Below are positions 63,327 through 64,000 of a DNA stretch of 64,000 nt, in pieces. The DNA is from Bacteroidota bacterium (lineage in GTDB: Bacteria > Bacteroidota > Bacteroidia > J057 > JADKCL01). The notes beneath the pieces are model-generated. The model was not told where the DNA came from, ran no database searches, and saw only the letters and a list, made by a program, of their open reading frames with translations. Numbering within the stretch: position 1 is the stretch's first letter; every line of letters begins with the position of its first letter. The stretch spans positions 62,001-126,000 of the forward strand of contig JADKCL010000011.1 of NCBI GenBank assembly GCA_016718825.1, in the 5' to 3' direction. The translations under genes and the position numbers were made by a program.

Positions 63327-64000
63327 TTACCCGCGGTTAAGTTGGAACTTGTCTCCGAGGTAGACTTTGCGCACCATCGGATCTGCCGCCAAATCTTCGG
63401 CGGTTCCAGATTTAAAAATCTTTCCTTCGACTAGCAAATAGGCACGGTCCACAATGTCAAGGGTCTCGTGCACGTTGTGGTCGGTGATCAAAACACCGAT
63501 ATTTTTCGTCTGCAGGTTGCGCACAATGCCCTGAATTTCCTCCACGGCAATCGGGTCGACACCTGCAAATGGCTCATCCAAGAGGATAAACTTCGGATCT
63601 GTAGCCAAGGCTCTTGCAATCTCCGTGCGGCGGCGCTCTCCACCCGAGAGCAGATTCCCCTGGTTTTTCCTAACGTGCATCAGGGAAAATTCGGCGAGGA
63701 GCATATCCGTTTTCATGCGACGCTCCTTGCGGGAGAGTTTGCTCGTCATTTCCAGAATGGCCATGATATTGTCTTCGACACTCAATTTTCTGAAGACCGA
63801 AGCCTCTTGTGCGAGGTAGCCGATGCCCATTTGCCCACGCCGGTACATGGGCATCCTCGTGATTTCTTTGTCATCGAGCCATACTTTGCCCATGTTGGGG
63901 CGAATAAGACCGACTACCATGTAGAATGTAGTTGTTTTGCCGGCACCATTCGGACCAAGCAATCCCACAATTTCCCCTTGCGCGACCTGCAAGCTTACGT
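63327..64000 (-). CDS. lptB: LPS export ABC transporter ATP-binding protein, N-terminus cut by the window edge
   Basis: About 223 residues visible; the frame is open to the window's right end, with VSLQVAQGEIVG just inside it. About 20-25 N-terminal residues are missing. Walker A GLLGPNGAGKTTT, signature LLSGGERRRTEIARAL and Walker B FILLDEPFAGVDP are intact, with ITDHNVHETL (H-loop). LptB powers lipopolysaccharide transport with LptFG at the inner membrane. It is directly followed by GH3. Confidence 0.95.
   Translation of the reverse strand, partial: VSLQVAQGEIVGLLGPNGAGKTTTFYMVVGLIRPNMGKVWLDDKEITRMPMYRRGQMGIGYLAQEASVFRKLSVEDNIMAILEMTSKLSRKERRMKTDMLLAEFSLMHVRKNQGNLLSGGERRRTEIARALATDPKFILLDEPFAGVDPIAVEEIQGIVRNLQTKNIGVLITDHNVHETLDIVDRAYLLVEGKIFKSGTAEDLAADPMVRKVYLGDKFQLNRG

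Noticed and set aside
1..64000. CRISPR array, tRNA, insertion sequence or prophage
   Set aside because: No regular spaced DNA repeats, cloverleaf-like gene, transposase or integrase was seen.

Overview
The window looks like chromosomal DNA of a Bacteroidota member, probably Saprospiria/Chitinophagia-like; the exact lineage is inference. The support is: type IX secretion (T9SS) sorting domains on three secreted proteins (genes ending at 1521, 40086 and 61740); a degenerate Bacteroidota-type DksA; the gene orders ileS-dksA-lspA, hpt-adk-obgE and lptB-GH3; and near-consensus Bacteroidota promoters (TTG/TTTG at -33, TAnnTTTG at -7) in front of many genes. I found no tRNA, rRNA, CRISPR, transposase or phage gene.

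Layout. 1-10 kb: HI0933-type flavoprotein, a T9SS-exported CotH-kinase protein (CotH1), a membrane protein, pheS, 3-hydroxyacyl-CoA dehydrogenase, a small lipoprotein and an M16 peptidase pair. 10-19 kb is the most unusual stretch: an orphan LytTR response regulator, a small conserved protein, a lipoprotein, a second P-domain/CotH protein (CotH2), and two tandem paralogous lipoproteins. One of these carries a roughly 370-residue Gly/Ser/Asn/His/Cys insertion containing eleven C-x3-H-like decapeptide units. 19-30 kb: nrdA/nrdB, an M50 protease, a truncated acyl-CoA synthetase-like pseudoenzyme, pruA, an unknown gene and an outer-membrane-like protein. 30-40 kb: sucB, sucA broken by one missing base, nuoF, lspA, dksA-like, ileS. 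40-48 kb: a T9SS protein, obgE, adk, an unknown membrane protein, hpt and purF. 48-58 kb: small exported proteins, a YdcH-like protein, an aminotransferase, hemW, a monothiol thioredoxin-like lipoprotein, an alkyltransferase-like protein, a peroxidase, metG, a TrpF-like protein and radC. 58-64 kb: rpsT, a T9SS type B multi-repeat protein, GH3 and the edge-truncated lptB.

Most genes are housekeeping. The accessory interest lies at 12.8-19 kb. There, CotH2 sits next to a serine- and cysteine-rich low-complexity lipoprotein, recalling the pairing of CotH kinase with its repetitive CotB/CotG substrates in Bacillus. That functional link is a hypothesis. Other points worth checking are the sucA frameshift, the truncated adenylate-forming gene with an intact-looking promoter, an A/T-rich hairpin abutting an unusually strong Shine-Dalgarno sequence at 47.8 kb, and a hairpin covering the metG stop codon.
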